Shown: positions 6,215-7,771 of the stretch, piece after piece | Numbering within the stretch: the stretch's first letter is position 1 | How the letters are laid out: every line of letters begins with the position of its first letter | NCBI GenBank assembly: GCA_002254335.1 | Contig: NIVA01000070.1 | Span: 1-7,771, forward strand | Direction: 5' to 3' | Length of the DNA: 7,771 bases | From: Bacteroidetes bacterium 4572_114 | GTDB taxonomy: Bacteria; Bacteroidota; Bacteroidia; Bacteroidales; 4484-276 | Made by a program: the position numbers and the translations under genes | The notes under the pieces: model-generated | Databases searched by the model: none | The model's input: only the letters and a program-made list of their open reading frames with translations | What the model was told of the DNA's origin: nothing

Positions 6215-7588
6215 CTAAAACAAATAGTTTAACCCAATATACAGCGCGCTTTTGCCATCTCTTTTATCGGCGGCAAAGCCATAGTCGGCAGCAATAATAA
6301 AGTTATGGTTCATGGCAATGCGCAGGCCCAGGCCATAACTCAGGTGAAAGGTTTCGGCCCCAAAATCGAAATATTCATCTTCAATAAAGTCAGGGCCGTC
6401 AATTGCTTTGACCTTCTCTTCGACCGGCACAAATTTGGTTACACGGCCTACATCTGTAAAGGCATTCAATCCGAAATAAAAGTTCTGCTTAAACATTTGG
6501 GTATGATAAAATTTCCAGCGGAACTCGAAATTTCCATATACAATACCATCGCCAATAACACGTCCACGGGGGATGCCCCTCAGGGTGCGCACCCCTCCAA
6601 GTCCTTCATTGGTGGCCCCGCGGAGCATGGAAGTCAGTATTAGGGGTTTTGCATAAAAGGGAATGTTGCCGGATAACGTGGTTTGGTATCCCAGACGGTA
6701 AACAAATGAAAGTGTTTTTGGGATCAAAGTGAAGTATTGCCTGTGGGTAAGGCTTAATTGTGTAAAGGTTTCAACATCTTTTGCGAGGAATGATGGGGAC
6801 ACAACAAGTATCAGTTCAGACCAGGCCCCTTTCATCGGGTTAGGTTTATTGTCGCGTGTGTCATAAACAAGGCCAGCTTTTAGTTCGGTAAATGCCCCTC
6901 CCTTTGCATGTTTAGCAGATATCAGCCCCCAACCTACATATTTATCGTACAGTCCGGGCTGCTCCCCGATGGATGGTAATTTGTCATCATCATTTTTTCC
7001 TTTGTTCAGTTTTTCTATATCCACTGACCCAGACTTGAAGCTATAGAACTCAAAACCGGTAATCCACCTGATCTTCTTTCCTATCAGCGATCCTTGCACA
7101 TCAGTTTTAAAGCGGAACATATTGTTTTGGTAGCGATAGAATACCCTCGATTTGTAAATATCAGGAGGTTGGGAATCATCCTCCCAGATAACATTATATA
7201 CTGCATCATAACCATTAAAGCCAAAAAAATTGTATGCCTGGTTGGGTATGTAACTCACATCAAGGGTTAGTTGAATGTTTGGGATAAGATGTTCCGAATC
7301 ATAGGCAAAGCGATAATTCCCACTTCCTTTTGTGTAGGCAGAAACCTCAACGTATAATGAGTGGCCGTATTGAGGGTAATTGCTGCCATCACCAAAATGG
7401 TAGAGGTTGATCAGCCCACCGTATTGAAACCCCAGGTCGGCATCAAAACTTATTGCCGGGAGGATTCCAAAATTCCAGCCTTTTTTTATTTTTTCTTTTG
7501 GGTTGAGCGCGGTGGTGTCGTTTTGGGATACTGATTGGGTGGCAATAATTATTAAGATCAATAGGGTGGTAACTGATATTATTTTCAT
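6215..7588 (-). CDS. BamA/TamA-like (Omp85/D15 surface antigen) outer-membrane beta-barrel protein
   Basis: 457 residues with a signal peptide (residues 1 to about 21, MKII plus a hydrophobic stretch ending SVSQ). It is built of alternating amphipathic beta strands and ends in Phe (YIGLNYLF), the usual last residue of outer-membrane barrels. D15/Omp85 hallmarks are present: DTRDNKPNPMKGAW (243-256), LGGVRTLRGIPRGR (330-343) matching the loop-6 VRGF/Y motif with R337-G338, and FTDVGRV (377-383). No POTRA domains precede the barrel; only about 20 residues separate the leader from the first likely strand. It is therefore a stand-alone barrel, not a complete BamA or TamA, which carry several POTRAs. 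Its role could be protein or lipid transport across the outer membrane, or simply porin-like; the sequence does not decide. It lies 155 bp upstream of xdh on the same strand and is probably a separate unit, although read-through is possible. The family is confident, the function not. Confidence 0.85.
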   Translation of the reverse strand: MKIISVTTLLILIIIATQSVSQNDTTALNPKEKIKKGWNFGILPAISFDADLGFQYGGLINLYHFGDGSNYPQYGHSLYVEVSAYTKGSGNYRFAYDSEHLIPNIQLTLDVSYIPNQAYNFFGFNGYDAVYNVIWEDDSQPPDIYKSRVFYRYQNNMFRFKTDVQGSLIGKKIRWITGFEFYSFKSGSVDIEKLNKGKNDDDKLPSIGEQPGLYDKYVGWGLISAKHAKGGAFTELKAGLVYDTRDNKPNPMKGAWSELILVVSPSFLAKDVETFTQLSLTHRQYFTLIPKTLSFVYRLGYQTTLSGNIPFYAKPLILTSMLRGATNEGLGGVRTLRGIPRGRVIGDGIVYGNFEFRWKFYHTQMFKQNFYFGLNAFTDVGRVTKFVPVEEKVKAIDGPDFIEDEYFDFGAETFHLSYGLGLRIAMNHNFIIAADYGFAADKRDGKSALYIGLNYLF

Positions 7589-7675
7589 TTGCGTGTTATT
7601 TATGAAAAGCGAAGGTAATAATATTCTGGTGTTGCTACTGATTTTTAATCGACATTGCCAAGTCCTGTTGGACGT

Positions 7676-7698
7676 TTGAAAGTCGGGGGGGCTTTCAA
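7676..7698. repeat. 7-bp inverted repeat enclosing a run of seven G
   Basis: TTGAAAG (7676-7682) pairs perfectly with CTTTCAA (7692-7698) around the loop TCGGGGGGG. The arms overlap the 16-bp direct repeat. A homopolymeric G7 in a loop is a possible slippage site, but it lies outside any gene. The second repeat copy is cut by the window edge, so whether its G-run has the same length is unknown. Confidence 0.5.
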
Positions 7699-7715
7699 TC
7701 GGAGTATCTGGTGAT

Positions 7716-7748
7716 ATTTCCTTAGCGACTCGAAGTCGCTTAGGAAAT
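7716..7748. repeat. Long hairpin: 15-bp arms, one mismatch, 3-nt loop
   Basis: ATTTCCTTAGCGACT (7716-7730) and AGTCGCTTAGGAAAT (7734-7748) are inverted copies around the loop CGA, with a single T-T mismatch (7723/7741). This is far beyond chance for such a short spacer. No T-tract follows on either strand, so it is not a classical intrinsic terminator. It lies inside the 83-bp repeat unit, about 130 bp upstream of the barrel gene start. A palindromic intergenic repeat (REP/MITE-like) is the best guess. Confidence 0.75.
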
Positions 7749-7771
7749 TGCTAATCGTTTGAAAGTCGGGG

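Larger units (their letters stand above)
7673..7771. repeat. Direct repeat with 83-bp period, probably continuing past the right edge
   Basis: The 16-mer CGTTTGAAAGTCGGGG occurs at 7673-7688 and again at 7756-7771, exactly 83 bp apart, and the second copy ends at the window edge. The intervening unit contains two inverted repeats: TTGAAAG/CTTTCAA around a G-rich loop, and a long imperfect hairpin. This looks like one full unit plus the start of the next in a tandem or dispersed intergenic repeat family. There is no coding potential and no transposase here. Only two partial copies are visible, so family membership cannot be established from this window. Confidence 0.65.

Noticed and set aside
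7610..7617. TACCTTCG (minus strand) as a Bacteroidetes -7 element for the barrel gene
   Set aside because: One mismatch to TAnnTTTG and no TTG at the expected upstream distance; too weak to annotate.
7716..7748. Intrinsic terminator reading of the long hairpin
   Set aside because: No T-tract follows on either strand, and the structure is part of a repeated unit.
7673..7771. CRISPR array reading of the 16-bp repeats
   Set aside because: Only two copies, a 67-bp gap containing its own hairpins, and no cas genes; the repeat is too short and the spacing too long.

Overview
The window looks like chromosomal DNA from an anaerobic or facultative member of the Bacteroidetes. Three things suggest this: AT-rich spacers without clear Shine-Dalgarno sequences, short secreted-protein leaders ending in Ala-Gln or Ser-Gln, and a D15-type outer-membrane barrel with no POTRA domains. 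No rRNA, tRNA or marker gene is present, so the assignment rests on style rather than proof. All five recognisable genes lie on the minus strand and read from right to left.

Layout in transcription order. At the far right (about 7673-7771) is a repeat-rich spacer: a 16-bp direct repeat with an 83-bp period, and a long imperfect hairpin. Next comes a signal-peptide-bearing Omp85/D15-type barrel (7588-6215). A 155-bp AT-rich spacer with small palindromes follows. Then four genes sit only 25-42 bp apart and probably form one operon: a fused [2Fe-2S]/molybdopterin xanthine dehydrogenase-type hydroxylase (6059-3501), a cysteine-rich HhH-GPD (DNA-glycosylase-like) protein (3458-2451), an SsnA-like aminohydrolase (2414-1143), and a secreted protein that runs off the left edge (1117 to 1).

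Biological reading. XDH and SsnA belong to families that occur together in purine-degradation and selenium-dependent molybdenum hydroxylase clusters; the E. coli ssnA-ygfM-xdhD neighbourhood is the familiar example. The molybdenum subunit keeps the residues that hold a purine in bovine xanthine oxidase, so base hydroxylation is the best guess. SsnA would act on an amino-substituted base or a related compound. The unusual member is the middle gene. It resembles endonuclease III/MutY around the catalytic Asp and the iron-sulfur loop, but lacks a recognisable Gly-rich hairpin and the Schiff-base Lys. A glycosylase-fold protein between a base hydroxylase and a base deaminase suggests, as inference only, an enzyme that frees a base from a nucleoside, nucleotide or nucleic acid to feed the other two. 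No FAD subunit and no selenium-cofactor genes (selD, yqeB, yqeC) are visible, so the electron acceptor and selenium dependence remain open.
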